Counted from the stretch's first letter, positions 1-9,747 are shown. The stretch: 64,000 bases of DNA from Intestinibacter sp964449895 (GCA_964449895.1 CAYVBY010000005.1:1-64000), one strand, 5' to 3'. Translations and numbers: made by a program. Notes: generated from the sequence alone by a model not told the origin.

Positions 1-2
1 AT

Positions 3-590
3 GTTAGAACAGGTCCTGGAACTTCTTATAGCAAAAAAACTGCTGTAACTAAAGGTAATGTAGTAGGAATACTAAAACAATACAGTAATGGTTGGTATGA
101 AATAAAATTAAAAAATGGAACAACAGGATGCGTAAGTGGATCATACTTAACAATAAAAGCTGGTACAGAAGCTGATTTATCAAATGGAAGTACATCTACA
201 GGAACTACAAATAACGCAAAAGTAGATGCTGTTATAGCTTTAGCTAAAAAACAATTAGGTAAACCATATGTTTATGGAGCAGCTGGACCAAGTTCTTTTG
301 ACTGTTCAGGTCTTACTTACTATTGTTATAAAAATGCAGCTGGAATTACTTTAAATAGAAGTTCAGCAGCACAAGCATCAAACGGAAAATATGTTGCTAA
401 GAGCCAATTAAAACCAGGAGATTTAGTATTTTTCAATAGTGGAACAAATACTATACGCCACGTTGGTTTATATGTAGGTAATGGACAAATGATACATTCA
501 CCAAGTACAGGAAAAGATGTAAGATATCAAAGTATAAATACTAATTACTACATACAAGGATACATGACTGCTAGAAGAATAATAGGATAA
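3..590 (+). CDS. NlpC/P60 cell-wall hydrolase with SH3b domain (3' part only)
   Basis: The gene is cut by the window edge and is read from position 3 in frame to TAA at 588-590 (195 codons visible). The visible N-terminal part is a bacterial SH3 domain (VRTGPGTSYSKK, then NGWYEIKL). A short Ser/Thr-rich linker follows, then a C-terminal NlpC/P60 domain with catalytic Cys in FDCSGLTYY, His in IRHVGLYVG and a third polar residue in MIHSP. The family consists of secreted gamma-D-glutamyl-diaminopimelate endopeptidases that cut peptidoglycan stem peptides. The signal peptide and any further SH3 repeats lie upstream, outside the window. A terminator follows directly, so it is the last gene of its transcript. 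Confidence 0.93.
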   Translation, partial: VRTGPGTSYSKKTAVTKGNVVGILKQYSNGWYEIKLKNGTTGCVSGSYLTIKAGTEADLSNGSTSTGTTNNAKVDAVIALAKKQLGKPYVYGAAGPSSFDCSGLTYYCYKNAAGITLNRSSAAQASNGKYVAKSQLKPGDLVFFNSGTNTIRHVGLYVGNGQMIHSPSTGKDVRYQSINTNYYIQGYMTARRIIG

Positions 591-611
591 TAATATATAA
601 ATAAAGTATAT

Positions 612-662
612 AAGAGACTATGTAAATTCTCATAAAAATGAGTATTTTATGTAGTCTTTTTT
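612..662 (+). terminator. Rho-independent terminator after NlpC/P60 gene
   Basis: Stem GACTATGTAAA (616-626) pairs with TTTTATGTAGTC (645-656) using two G-U pairs, and is followed by a run of six T. Confidence 0.8.
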
Positions 663-749
663 GGGGTTAAAATAACATATTTGAATATATAATATTTAAA
701 GTACATAAAAAATATATAAAAATGTATGAAAGGAATATAATAAATATTT

Positions 750-2108
750 ATGGACAATAAACAAAATAATTTAGAAAATGGAAAAATAGGAAGGCTTTTA
801 ATTAGCCTAGCAATACCTTCAATAATAGCTCAACTTATAAATTTACTTTATAATATAGTAGATAGAATATTTATAGGGAGAATGCCTGGAGGAGAACTTG
901 CAATGGCTGGAGTTGGGATAGTAACTCCAATTATTTTATTAATATCAGCATTTAGTGCTCTTGTAGGATTTGGTGGAAGTCCTATAGTTTCTATAAAAAT
1001 GGGAGAAAAGGATAATGATTCGGCAGAGGAAATATTAAGTAACAGTTTTTCCCTTATAATTTTAATAGGTTTAATTTTAACTTTTGTATTTTATATATTT
1101 AAAGAGCCTATAGTAAGAGCTTTTGGAGCTAGTGATGCTACAGTAGGATATGCTTTAGATTATTTATCTATTTATATAATAGGAACTGTATTTGTTCAGA
1201 TATCAATAGGAATGAATTCATTTATAAATACTCAAGGATTCACAAAAATAGGAATGATAACAGTGGCAATAGGAGCTATTATAAATATAATTTTAGATCC
1301 AATATTTATATTTACTTTGAATATGGGGGTTAAAGGGGCTGCTTTAGCAACTATAATTTCTCAATTTATATCTGCTGTATTTGTACTTAAATTTTTATTT
1401 GGAAATAAAAGTATATTAAAAATAAGAAAAAAATATTTGAAATTAAATAAAAAAGTAGTAATAGCTATAGTTTCTCTTGGAATATCTCCATTTATAATGC
1501 AATCTACAGAAAGTATAGTAATTATAAGTTTGAATAATCAACTACTTAAATATGGAGGAGATTTGGCAGTAAGTGCTATGACTATAATGACTAGCATAAT
1601 GCAATTTATAACTATGCCTATGATGGGTCTTGTTCAAGGGGCTCAACCTATAATAAGCTACAATTATGGAGCTAAAAATTACAATAGAGTTAAAAAAACA
1701 TTCAAATTATTATTTACAGTTTGTTTATCTTTTACTTTAGTTGTTGTAACTATTCTTATGGTATTTCCAGGATTTTTCGTGAATTTATTTAATAATCAGG
1801 AAGATTTGGTGAATATAACTATATGGAGTATGAGAATTTATTTTGTTGGAATGAGTATATTTGGAATGCAAATAGCTTGTCAACAAACTTTTTTAGCTCT
1901 TGGACAAGCTAAAATTTCATTATTTTTAGCATTACTTAGAAAAATGATATTATTAGTACCGCTTATATTTATACTTCCTATTTGTATGGAAGATGGATTA
2001 AAGGCTGTATTACTTGCAGAACCTATAGCAGATATACTTGCATGTCTTACAACGACTATGGTATTTAGTATATTTTATAAAAAGAAATTTAAAATAGATA
2101 CTATCTAA
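750..2108 (+). CDS. MATE family multidrug/cation antiporter
   Basis: A 452-residue integral membrane protein of the MATE (NorM/DinF-type) family, which exports drugs or other organic cations in exchange for Na+ or H+. About twelve hydrophobic segments form two homologous halves. The N-terminal signature is typical of the family (LAIPSIIAQLINLLYNIVDRIFIG, residues about 19-43), and the second half has the matching PMMGLVQGAQPIISYNYGA stretch near residue 290. Length is as expected (about 450). AAAGGA (729-734) lies rather far (15 nt) from the ATG, but no better start is visible. It is a single gene between two terminators. The substrate cannot be told from sequence. Confidence 0.93.
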   Translation: MDNKQNNLENGKIGRLLISLAIPSIIAQLINLLYNIVDRIFIGRMPGGELAMAGVGIVTPIILLISAFSALVGFGGSPIVSIKMGEKDNDSAEEILSNSFSLIILIGLILTFVFYIFKEPIVRAFGASDATVGYALDYLSIYIIGTVFVQISIGMNSFINTQGFTKIGMITVAIGAIINIILDPIFIFTLNMGVKGAALATIISQFISAVFVLKFLFGNKSILKIRKKYLKLNKKVVIAIVSLGISPFIMQSTESIVIISLNNQLLKYGGDLAVSAMTIMTSIMQFITMPMMGLVQGAQPIISYNYGAKNYNRVKKTFKLLFTVCLSFTLVVVTILMVFPGFFVNLFNNQEDLVNITIWSMRIYFVGMSIFGMQIACQQTFLALGQAKISLFLALLRKMILLVPLIFILPICMEDGLKAVLLAEPIADILACLTTTMVFSIFYKKKFKIDTI

Positions 2109-2113
2109 AAATA

Positions 2114-2160
2114 AAGGACGGCTATAATTGTAAATTTAGTAGCCGTCTATATTTTTTTTA
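2114..2160. terminator. Bidirectional terminator
   Basis: Perfect stem GACGGCTA (2117-2124) / TAGCCGTC (2140-2147) followed by a T-rich tract on the plus strand. It separates the MATE gene from the convergent small gene at 2162-2362. Confidence 0.85.
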
Positions 2161-2161
2161 T

Positions 2162-2362
2162 TTAAACTGCTTTATAGCAAACTATATGTTCTTCTCTTTG
2201 ACCATTATTGTCAATTATAACTAAAAATTCTTTATAATGGGCATTATGAGGTTTGAAATATTCACATGAAATAACATATTCATTATCTTCTAATTCTAAA
2301 AATTCACTGTCTTTTAAAAATTTTCTATCTATAAGTTCTAATAATCTATCTCTACAATTCAT
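2162..2362 (-). CDS. Hypothetical 66-residue protein
   Basis: A small soluble acidic protein, not recognised. It starts MNCRDRLLELIDRKF and ends in a beta-rich stretch (EFLVIIDNNGQREEHIVCYKAV). The ATG is preceded at 8 nt by AAAAGGAG on the minus strand, which supports real translation. There is no membrane segment; two of its cysteines (residues 3 and 33) are not in a metal-binding arrangement. It sits beside another small minus-strand gene (2456-2707) with its own ribosome binding site. Function unknown. Confidence 0.7.
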   Translation of the reverse strand: MNCRDRLLELIDRKFLKDSEFLELEDNEYVISCEYFKPHNAHYKEFLVIIDNNGQREEHIVCYKAV

Positions 2363-2455
2363 ACAAAAATCTCCTTTTTAATTTTTTATAGTTTATATTA
2401 TTTTATATACCCAAATAAATTAAAAAAAATCATATAACGCACCAAAAAATGTAAA

Positions 2456-2707
2456 TTATCTTACAGATATCTCAATTAAATCTCCATTTCTAGTTTTTAC
2501 CTCTCCTATATAGCCGTTTAAATTATAATTAAAAATATCTCTAACAAGTGCAAGGACTTTTTCAGAATCTATAGCATCTTCTCTGTAATAAAAAAAATCA
2601 AATCCATTATTATTTAACACTCTTCTTACAAATTCAATTGGTAGGTTTAAATTTATATAGTCTCCTGCGTATGTATTTATATTTATTACAAGCGTTTTAT
2701 TTGCCAT
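2456..2707 (-). CDS. Small protein resembling YvlB N-terminal / SHOCT-like domain
   Basis: 83 residues. The pattern 'beta strand with V/I-N alternation, LPIEFVRRVL helix, short helix EKVLALVRDI, then GYIGEVKTRNGDLIEISV' resembles the small domain at the N-terminus of YvlB-like proteins found in clostridia, where a helix-turn is followed by a conserved G-I-x-x-x-x-x-x-x-G-D strand pair. That match is by eye only. A strong AAGGAGG lies 7 nt before the ATG. No signal peptide or membrane span. It is a stand-alone domain of unknown role, possibly regulatory. Confidence 0.72.
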   Translation of the reverse strand: MANKTLVININTYAGDYINLNLPIEFVRRVLNNNGFDFFYYREDAIDSEKVLALVRDIFNYNLNGYIGEVKTRNGDLIEISVR

Positions 2708-2897
2708 TTAAAAACCTCCTTGTATAATTAGTTGTAATATTTCTATGTTTAGCTAGTTATAATTATTCGTATAAATTGATAGTCTATTTATTATGACAAA
2801 ACTAAAATACAAAAAATATAAAAATATATTAAAATACAAAGTACAATATGTTATATTATTAGTGCAGAAATTTATATTATAAGGGGGCACTTGAAAA

Positions 2898-4010
2898 ATG
2901 GAAAAAAAGTATGACAAAAAAGAAATATTAAAATATGCAGGCGCATTTATTGCGTGGATGATAGGCTCTGAATTTGCTACAGGGCAAGAAATACTTCGCT
3001 TTTTTTCAAGTTATGGTTATTTAAGTTATGGAGTTATTTTGATTAATCTTGTAGGATTTATATTTATAGGAAGAACTCTTTTAATAACTGGATATGAGCA
3101 TAGAGATGAAATTGGCTTTTCACATTTTGAGTATTATTGTGGTAAAAAAATAGGAAAATTTTACTTTTGGGCAACTCCAGTTATTTTATTTTGTATGATG
3201 TCTGTTTTATTTTCAGCAGCAGGATCTACACTTTCACAATATTATGGTATAAATCATTATGTAGGAGCTGTTTTAATGGCATCATTAGTTCTTGGAATTT
3301 ATTTAATTGGATTTGATGGATTTGTACAAGTTGTTTCAAAAATTGGGCCTGCAGTTATAGTATTTTGTTTAGCTGCTGGAATTATATCTGTATTTAATGA
3401 TTTCGATAAATTTTTAGAAGTACCAAAATATACAAATGAACTTTCAAAAACTAAAATAGCATCTAATTGGGCACTTGGTGCAGTGCTTTATATGTCACTT
3501 AATTTTATAACAGGTAGTACATATTATACTAATTTAGGAATAACTGCTAGAAAATTAACTTCAGTAAAATGGGGTGCAACAATAGGAGCTACTATTATAG
3601 TTATTGCTATAGCAATTATAAATACAGCAATTTTATTAAATGGAGAAAATTTAGCATCTTTATCTATACCAACTTTATATCTTGCAAGGAAAATAAATTA
3701 TATATTTGGAGGAATTTTTTCTATTGTATTAATCTTAGGTATGTTTTCATCTTGTGCTGCTACAATGTGGAGCATTTGTAGTTGTTTTTTTACAAAAGAA
3801 AAAAGAAAAAATAATATTTTTGCCATAGTAATAACACTTTTAGGACTTTTTATAGGACTTTTACCTTTTTCGAGTCTAGTAAGTGTAACATTTCCTTTAA
3901 TGGGATATTATGGATTATTTTATTTTGTATGTATCCTTTATAAAACAATAACTAAAAAAAGTATTTTTAGCAAATCTATAGAAAAAGAAAAAATAAAATA
4001 TGAAGCTTAA
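2898..4010 (+). CDS. YkvI-type membrane transporter
   Basis: 370 residues, about ten membrane segments. It belongs to the YkvI-like branch of the APC/NSS-fold transporters, recognised by the first helix with the broken stretch AWMIGSEFATGQEILRFF (residues 19-36) and by NFITGSTYYTNLG near residue 200. The substrate is unknown; relatives are usually annotated only as membrane proteins. AAGGGGG at 2881-2887 precedes the ATG. The C-terminal tail is lysine-rich and presumably cytoplasmic. Monocistronic by spacing. Confidence 0.85.
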   Translation: MEKKYDKKEILKYAGAFIAWMIGSEFATGQEILRFFSSYGYLSYGVILINLVGFIFIGRTLLITGYEHRDEIGFSHFEYYCGKKIGKFYFWATPVILFCMMSVLFSAAGSTLSQYYGINHYVGAVLMASLVLGIYLIGFDGFVQVVSKIGPAVIVFCLAAGIISVFNDFDKFLEVPKYTNELSKTKIASNWALGAVLYMSLNFITGSTYYTNLGITARKLTSVKWGATIGATIIVIAIAIINTAILLNGENLASLSIPTLYLARKINYIFGGIFSIVLILGMFSSCAATMWSICSCFFTKEKRKNNIFAIVITLLGLFIGLLPFSSLVSVTFPLMGYYGLFYFVCILYKTITKKSIFSKSIEKEKIKYEA

Positions 4011-4145
4011 AAACGAATTTTTAAAATAACATATATTAAAATTTTTGGTGGAAATAATAAATAAAAATCAAAATTTAGTAGCATTTATTTAAATTTTATT
4101 ATAGAATTGTCTATTGAAGAATATAATATAAGGAGTTGGAAAAAA

Positions 4146-4922
4146 TTGTTTAATTATTTGAAGTTTGCAATATTTCAAATTATAGGATTTATTTCTTCTT
4201 TACCTTTAATTAAAAAATTTACTAAGGATCCACAAAAGTATTCTAATGAAGAAAAATTTAAATTTTTAAAAAAACAAGCTAGCAAATCTTTAGATTTAGT
4301 AAATATTAATTTAAATATTTTAGGTAAGGAGAAAGTTCCTAAAGAACCAGTGCTGTTTGTTATAAATCACTCTAGTATGTTAGACAGTTTTATACTAATA
4401 TCAAGTATACCAAAGCCTATTGGGGTTGTTATAGCTGATGTTCCGGTATGGAAAAACATACCTATTGTTAGACATTGGATAAATATAACAAAATCTGTAT
4501 ACATGAATAGGGAAAACAACAGAGAAGGGGTAAAAAGCATTAATAAATGCGCAGAAAATATTAAAGAAGGACAAAGTATGGCAATATTTCCAGAAGGAGA
4601 TTTAACTTGGGTAAAAGATCCAAAATCTTTAGTATCGGATTTTAGAGCTGGAGCTTTAAAAATTGCATATAAGGCAAAATGTCCTATTGTTCCTATGGTT
4701 ATAAAAAACTCTAAGGGAACTTATGAAGGATATGAACCAGTGGGTAAAATAAATTCAAAGGATGTAGAAGTAGAATTTTTAAATCCTATATATTCTCACT
4801 TGGAAAATCCTAAATTAAAAACAGTAGAACTTGCCAATATAATCAAAGAAAAAATGATAAATGAAATGAGTAAGTTTCAACAAAATTTAGACAATAAAGA
4901 TATGACTACGGAGATAATTTAA
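4146..4922 (+). CDS. 1-acyl-sn-glycerol-3-phosphate acyltransferase (PlsC family)
   Basis: A lysophosphatidate acyltransferase-type enzyme that adds a second acyl chain to glycerolipid precursors at the inner membrane. The family HX4D motif is present as NHSSMLD, followed by the FPEGDLT block (usually FPEGTRS) and the C-terminal VPMVIKNS block. An upstream in-frame TTG at 4107 has no ribosome binding site, whereas ATAAGGAG (4128-4135) lies 10 nt before TTG 4146, so I start there (258 aa). A hydrophobic N-terminal segment (FAIFQIIGFISSLPLI) may dip into the membrane. A terminator follows. Confidence 0.87.
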   Translation: MFNYLKFAIFQIIGFISSLPLIKKFTKDPQKYSNEEKFKFLKKQASKSLDLVNINLNILGKEKVPKEPVLFVINHSSMLDSFILISSIPKPIGVVIADVPVWKNIPIVRHWINITKSVYMNRENNREGVKSINKCAENIKEGQSMAIFPEGDLTWVKDPKSLVSDFRAGALKIAYKAKCPIVPMVIKNSKGTYEGYEPVGKINSKDVEVEFLNPIYSHLENPKLKTVELANIIKEKMINEMSKFQQNLDNKDMTTEII

Positions 4923-4926
4923 TAAC

Positions 4927-4970
4927 AAAAATGCTTATAGTGGATAAAATCTATTATAAGCATTTTTATT
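4927..4970 (+). terminator. Terminator after plsC-like gene
   Basis: ATGCTTATA (4931-4939) pairs with TATAAGCAT (4955-4963), followed by TTTTATTTTG. Confidence 0.75.
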
Positions 4971-4989
4971 TTGTTTAGTTATTTAAATA

Positions 4990-5295
4990 TTAATGTTTTA
5001 ACCTAAAAGAATCGCATTTATTTAGGTTTTTGTCTATTAAAACATGAATAGAATTACAAGTTCCATATAAGTTATATGTACAGTTTTTTACAGAACAAGT
5101 TATATTTTGACTAGTTGTTATATTGTTTTCTTTTAAGGATGAAGTTAGATTAGAGGATTTTTCTATAAATGTATCACAGGTAGTTTCTGATGAATCTGTA
5201 GCGTCATATCCATCTATTTTTATGTAATTTGCATAACAATATCCGCTATCATTATATCTACAATTTGAAGATAGACAATTTAAATTACTTTTCAT
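4990..5295 (-). CDS. Cysteine-rich protein with two DUF1540 repeats
   Basis: 101 residues. It carries two copies of the short DUF1540 pattern, C-x4-C-x-Y-N-x5-C: the first at LNCLSSNCRYNDSGYCYAN followed by TTCDTF, the second at ITCSVKNCTYNLYGTCNS followed by KCDSF. The regularly spaced cysteines suggest metal binding, but the function of this clostridial family is not established. The second repeat lacks part of the middle (no ATDSS-like stretch), so it may be degenerate. The start is backed by AAGGAG 12 nt upstream on the minus strand. Confidence 0.85.
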   Translation of the reverse strand: MKSNLNCLSSNCRYNDSGYCYANYIKIDGYDATDSSETTCDTFIEKSSNLTSSLKENNITTSQNITCSVKNCTYNLYGTCNSIHVLIDKNLNKCDSFRLKH

Positions 5296-5368
5296 ATTAA
5301 ATCACACTCCTTAAAAATTAATGATTTTTAGTTGTATTATGTTAAGTTTTATGATTTTTAATACATTT

Positions 5369-6589
5369 TTATGATAAAAAATTTATAAAAAATAATATGC
5401 AAGGTATGGAGAAAATATCTAATAAAAAGCTTGAGACTATAGGTACTACAAAAATAGCAATTTGACTTTCTCCGTATTTTTTAGTTAAAGTATTCATATT
5501 AGAAAGTGCATTTGGTGTAGCTCCTAAAGTGTGTCCAATAAGACCGCTTACCATAATGGCTGCATTGTAGTTTTTACCAAGCATTTTAAAGCAAATAAAT
5601 ATACTGTAAAAAAGAACAAAAGCTATTTGAAAAAATACTATAATTAATACAAAAGACATTGATTTTGAGGAAAATTTTATATTCATAAGAGACATAGTAA
5701 GGAAAAATCCTAAGGATATTTCTTGAATTAGATTTAAAAAATTGTAATCAAACTTGATAAATTCAACTTTTTTTGAAATTTTTAGCTTAGAATTAAAATT
5801 TGTTAAAAAAATAGATAAAAACATACCTATTACAATATCAGGAATAGATTTATTTGTATTTATAAGTATTAAATCTGATATGTAAAATGAAATATTTAAA
5901 ATTAAAAGTAAAACTAATATGTTTTCAAAAAAAGTTGTGATACATATTTTTTGAGATTTATGTTTTATTTTGTTATTTAAGATTTTATTATGAAATTTAG
6001 AATTTTTATCAAAAGGCTTTAAATTGTATTTTTTTATCAAATATCTTCCTACAGGACCTCCTAAAATTCCTCCAAATATAAGTCCAAGCGTTGCTGATAA
6101 TATTCCAGCTGTTGTTGCATTTTCAATACCCATATTTTCAAGTGTATTTCCAAATGCAACAGAATATCCATGTCCTCCTTCCATAGATACACTTCCACAC
6201 ATAAAGCCAAGGAGAGGATTTATATCTAAAAGTTGAGATATAAAAATTGCTATGATATTTTGACAAAATCCAAGTATAGCACATAAAATCCAATAGATAA
6301 AAACAAGTTTACTTCCCATTTTTATAGATGAGATGTCAATTAAAAGTCCTGTACTTACAAAAAATATAGATAAAAAGTAAGGTATCAGAGAAGTATCAGC
6401 ATGAAACTTTAATATATTAAAATTTTCTAAAATAAATACAAATAATGCAAATAAAATGCCTCCAATTATAGGAGTTGGAATAGAAAGATTTTCTAAAACT
6501 GAAATTTTATTCTTTATAAAATTTCCAAGTAAGTATAAAATAATGGATAAAATCAGTGTAGAGATTACACCAAAATTTAAATTAAACAT
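5369..6589 (-). CDS. gltS: Sodium/glutamate symporter
   Basis: A Na+-dependent glutamate carrier of the GltS family in the cytoplasmic membrane, about 406 residues with around ten spans. Recognised by PTPIIGGILFALFVF near the N-terminus, the first reentrant-loop region SVSMEGGHGYSVAFG, and the second one GLIGHTLGATPNALSNM near the C-terminus. A GTG three codons upstream (6596-6598) overlaps the AAAGGAG motif itself, so the ATG at 6589, 8 nt from that motif, is the better start. Divergent from the TetM-like gene. The long loop after the first half (KHKSQKICITTFFEN) is lysine-rich. Confidence 0.9.
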   Translation of the reverse strand: MFNLNFGVISTLILSIILYLLGNFIKNKISVLENLSIPTPIIGGILFALFVFILENFNILKFHADTSLIPYFLSIFFVSTGLLIDISSIKMGSKLVFIYWILCAILGFCQNIIAIFISQLLDINPLLGFMCGSVSMEGGHGYSVAFGNTLENMGIENATTAGILSATLGLIFGGILGGPVGRYLIKKYNLKPFDKNSKFHNKILNNKIKHKSQKICITTFFENILVLLLILNISFYISDLILINTNKSIPDIVIGMFLSIFLTNFNSKLKISKKVEFIKFDYNFLNLIQEISLGFFLTMSLMNIKFSSKSMSFVLIIVFFQIAFVLFYSIFICFKMLGKNYNAAIMVSGLIGHTLGATPNALSNMNTLTKKYGESQIAIFVVPIVSSFLLDIFSIPCILFFINFLS

Positions 6590-6704
6590 CAAATTCACTC
6601 CTTTATGTGATAAGATAAATTTATTAGTAGTAATAAATATTATTAAAAAATTATTATTTATGAAAATGTATTATTATTACTTATATTAAGAAAAGAGGTA
6701 TAAA

Positions 6705-8705
6705 ATGATTAAAACAATTGGAATATTAGCACATGTAGACGCTGGAAAGACATCTTTATCAGAGCAAATTTTATATCATACAAAATCTATAAGAAATAGA
6801 GGAAGAGTAGATCATAAAAATACTTTTTTAGATAATTATCAAATAGAAAAAAATAGAGGCATAACTGTATTTTCAAAAATAGCTAGATTTTTTAAAAATG
6901 AAAATGAATATTTTTTAGTAGATACTCCAGGCCATATAGATTTTAGTACTCAGATGGAGAGAAGCTTAGATATTTTAGATTATGCTATACTTGTAGTAAG
7001 TGGAGTTGAAAAAGTTCAATCTCACACATCTACAATTTTTAAATTATTAAAAAAGAAAAAAATACCTACATTTATTTTTGTAAATAAAATAGATAGAGAA
7101 AACTTTATTTTGAAAGATGTTATAGAAGATATAAAATCTCATTTAGATAAAAATGTAATAAATATAACTGATGAATTTAAAAATACGGATTTTAGTGAAA
7201 ACTTAATTGAGTTTATAGCTGAAAGGGATGAAAACCTTTTAGATATTTATTTTGACTCAGGTTATAAAAAAGATATCTGGTTAGAGAATTTAATTGAGAT
7301 GATAAAAGATTGTAGAGTTTATCCAATAATTACAGGTTCAGCTTTAAATGATATAGGTATAGATAATTTTATAGATGTATTTGATAAACTTACTGTTACA
7401 AATTACAATCAAGAAGAAAATTTTCTGGGAAAAATTTGTGATGTAAAATATGAAGACAATAAAAGAGTTACTTATATTAAAGTTCTTAAAGGAAGTATTA
7501 ATGTAAAAGATGAAGTTGCTTATATATATAAAGATGAGGTTATAGTTGAAAAGATCAATTCTATATTTTTAAAAAGTGGAGATAAAACTTCGACAGTTCA
7601 AAATTTATATGCAGGTGAGATAGGTGCATTAATTGGAATTAGTAAAGGTCAAATAGGAAGCTTTATATCACTTAATTCAAATTATGATATAAAGACTTTA
7701 AAAAGTAATACAGAAGTTGATTTAGTTCCAACTTTAAGGACAAAGGTATTATTTGATAAGAGTTTAAATATAAATGATGTTTTGTCTATATTTAAAACTT
7801 TAGAAGATGAAGAACCTAGTTTGAATGTATCTTATAGTGAAAAATTAAAAGAGATAAGTATAAGCATTATGGGAAAAATACAACTTGAAATTTTAAAAGA
7901 AATTGTATATGAAAGATTTAATTTAGAGATAAATTTTGAAAAATGTGAAATTCTATACAAAGAAACTGTAAAAACACCTTCTATAGGAAGTGGACATTAT
8001 GAACCTCTAAAACATTATGCAGAAGTACATTTAAAAATAGAACCAAATAAAAGAGGAGAGGGAATAATATTTGAAAGTAAGGCTCATATAGATGATATGA
8101 GTATAGGACATCAAAATCTAGTAAAAACACATGTATTTGAAAGAAAACATCATGGAGTTTTGTGTGGATTTGATCTTACAGATTTAAAGATAACTTTAAT
8201 AACAGGAAAAGAACACTTAAAGCACACAAGTGGTGGTGACTTTAGACAAGCAACATATAGGGCAATAAGACAGGGTATAGAAAAATGTGAAAGTGTAATT
8301 TTAGAGCCTTTTTATAGATTTGAAATAGAAGTAAATGATACTTACTTGGGAAGAGTAATATCTGATATACAAAGGTTAAATGGAAAATTTGAATATCCTC
8401 AAATACTAGAATCTACAGCTATTATAAAGGGAAGAGGCCCTGTGGCTAAATTTATGGATTATCAAACAGAACTAATTTCTTTTACTAAGGGAGAAGGCAA
8501 AATTTCTTTTAATTATGATGGATATGATGAATGTCATAATCAAAATGAGGTTATAGAATTTTATAATTATAATAAAGATGCAGATGAAGAATATACATCT
8601 AATTCAATATTTTGTTCTAAGGGAGTATCTTATTCAGTAAAGGGAAGTGAAATAGATGAATATATGCATTGTGATGTAAAAAATTTAAAGGAAAAATGGT
8701 TATAG
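6705..8705 (+). CDS. TetM-like ribosomal protection GTPase (EF-G paralogue)
   Basis: A 666-residue translation factor GTPase of the TetM/TetO/TetB(P) group. These bind the ribosome like EF-G and release tetracycline. G-domain motifs are intact: HVDAGKTS (residues 9-16), DTPGHIDF, NKID and GSA, followed by beta-barrel and EF-G domains IV/V (SIGHQNLVKTHVFERKHHG, then FYRFEIEVNDTYLGRV). It is somewhat longer than TetM (639) and clearly diverged, with an unusual acidic C-terminal tail ending in NLKEKWL. It is in ordinary chromosomal context with no mobile DNA, so resistance is uncertain; it may be an intrinsic factor. An EamA transporter follows on the same strand 17 nt downstream. Confidence 0.85.
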   Translation: MIKTIGILAHVDAGKTSLSEQILYHTKSIRNRGRVDHKNTFLDNYQIEKNRGITVFSKIARFFKNENEYFLVDTPGHIDFSTQMERSLDILDYAILVVSGVEKVQSHTSTIFKLLKKKKIPTFIFVNKIDRENFILKDVIEDIKSHLDKNVINITDEFKNTDFSENLIEFIAERDENLLDIYFDSGYKKDIWLENLIEMIKDCRVYPIITGSALNDIGIDNFIDVFDKLTVTNYNQEENFLGKICDVKYEDNKRVTYIKVLKGSINVKDEVAYIYKDEVIVEKINSIFLKSGDKTSTVQNLYAGEIGALIGISKGQIGSFISLNSNYDIKTLKSNTEVDLVPTLRTKVLFDKSLNINDVLSIFKTLEDEEPSLNVSYSEKLKEISISIMGKIQLEILKEIVYERFNLEINFEKCEILYKETVKTPSIGSGHYEPLKHYAEVHLKIEPNKRGEGIIFESKAHIDDMSIGHQNLVKTHVFERKHHGVLCGFDLTDLKITLITGKEHLKHTSGGDFRQATYRAIRQGIEKCESVILEPFYRFEIEVNDTYLGRVISDIQRLNGKFEYPQILESTAIIKGRGPVAKFMDYQTELISFTKGEGKISFNYDGYDECHNQNEVIEFYNYNKDADEEYTSNSIFCSKGVSYSVKGSEIDEYMHCDVKNLKEKWL

Positions 8706-8722
8706 AAAGAAAGGGATTTAAA

Positions 8723-9652
8723 ATGAATGCAACTATCAAAGTATTAATTAGTATGCTACTTTGGGGTAGTATAGGAGTATTTGTAAAAAATATATCTTTA
8801 GATTCAGTTGAGATAGCTTTTTTTAGAGGTATAATAGGGAGTATATTTTTAGCGGTAGTTTTATTTATTAAAACTTATAGAAAAAACAATCCATTAAGTG
8901 AAGTTGAAGAGGCAACTAAAGTAGATGCAAACGATAAAAAACCAGATAAGAAAAATACAGTTTTGCTTATGGTATCAGGTATGGTTATAGGTCTAAATTG
9001 GGTATTTTTATTTAATTCATATAAATATATAACTGTTGCCAATTCTACTATAATATATTATTTAGCTCCAGTTATAGTTATATTTGTATCACCAATATTT
9101 TTAAAGGAAAAACTTACACTTAAAAAAGTAGTTGCAGTAATGTGTGCGATGTTTGGTTTATTTTTAATTTTAAAAACTCAAAGCTCATCTTCTGCTAATA
9201 TTGATTTAACAAAAGGTATAATAAATGCTTTCTCAGCAGCTTGTCTTTATGCTAGTGTAATAATATTAAATAAATTTATAAAAAATGTGGACGATTATAA
9301 AAGAACTTTTGTGCAACTTCTTATGGCCAGTATAGTTTTACTACCTCTAGTAATTATGAGAAATCAAATTGAATTTGATAGTGTAAAATCTATAGTATTT
9401 ATGATTATTTTAGGAATAGCTCATACAGGTATTGCGTATTGTCTATATTTTTCAGCTATGAAGGATTTAAAAGCACAAAGTATAGCTATACTTGGATATA
9501 TAGATCCAGCTTCATCAATATTTTTTAGTATTTTCCTTCTAAAAGAAGCTTTCAGTATATGGCAATTAATAGGTGGAGCAATTATTTTAATAGCTGCTTT
9601 TGTAGCTGAAAAAGCACCTAAGGTTAAAAAAGTAAAAGAGATTAATTCATAA
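8723..9652 (+). CDS. EamA/DMT family metabolite exporter
   Basis: An integral membrane protein of about 309 residues with ten predicted spans arranged as two EamA repeats (LISMLLWGSIGVFVKNIS at the N-terminus, GIAHTGIAYCLYFSAMKDL in the second). The family exports amino acids, nucleosides or other small metabolites. An ATG at 8696 overlaps the preceding gene and lacks a ribosome binding site. AGAAAGGG (8707-8714) sits 8 nt before ATG 8723, so I take that start. A hydrophilic loop (EEATKVDANDKKPDKK) interrupts the first half. Probably cotranscribed with the TetM-like gene. Substrate unknown. Confidence 0.87.
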   Translation: MNATIKVLISMLLWGSIGVFVKNISLDSVEIAFFRGIIGSIFLAVVLFIKTYRKNNPLSEVEEATKVDANDKKPDKKNTVLLMVSGMVIGLNWVFLFNSYKYITVANSTIIYYLAPVIVIFVSPIFLKEKLTLKKVVAVMCAMFGLFLILKTQSSSSANIDLTKGIINAFSAACLYASVIILNKFIKNVDDYKRTFVQLLMASIVLLPLVIMRNQIEFDSVKSIVFMIILGIAHTGIAYCLYFSAMKDLKAQSIAILGYIDPASSIFFSIFLLKEAFSIWQLIGGAIILIAAFVAEKAPKVKKVKEINS

Positions 9653-9747
9653 AAAATTTTATAAAAATATAAATTGAAAAAATTTGACTATATTAAATTA
9701 GTATATACTACGGAAAATATAAATATTAAATGGAAAGGATGATAATA

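Noticed and set aside
1..48. ORF starting at the ATG of position 1
   Set aside because: That frame stops after 15 codons; the real gene is read from position 3 and continues an upstream NlpC/P60 protein.
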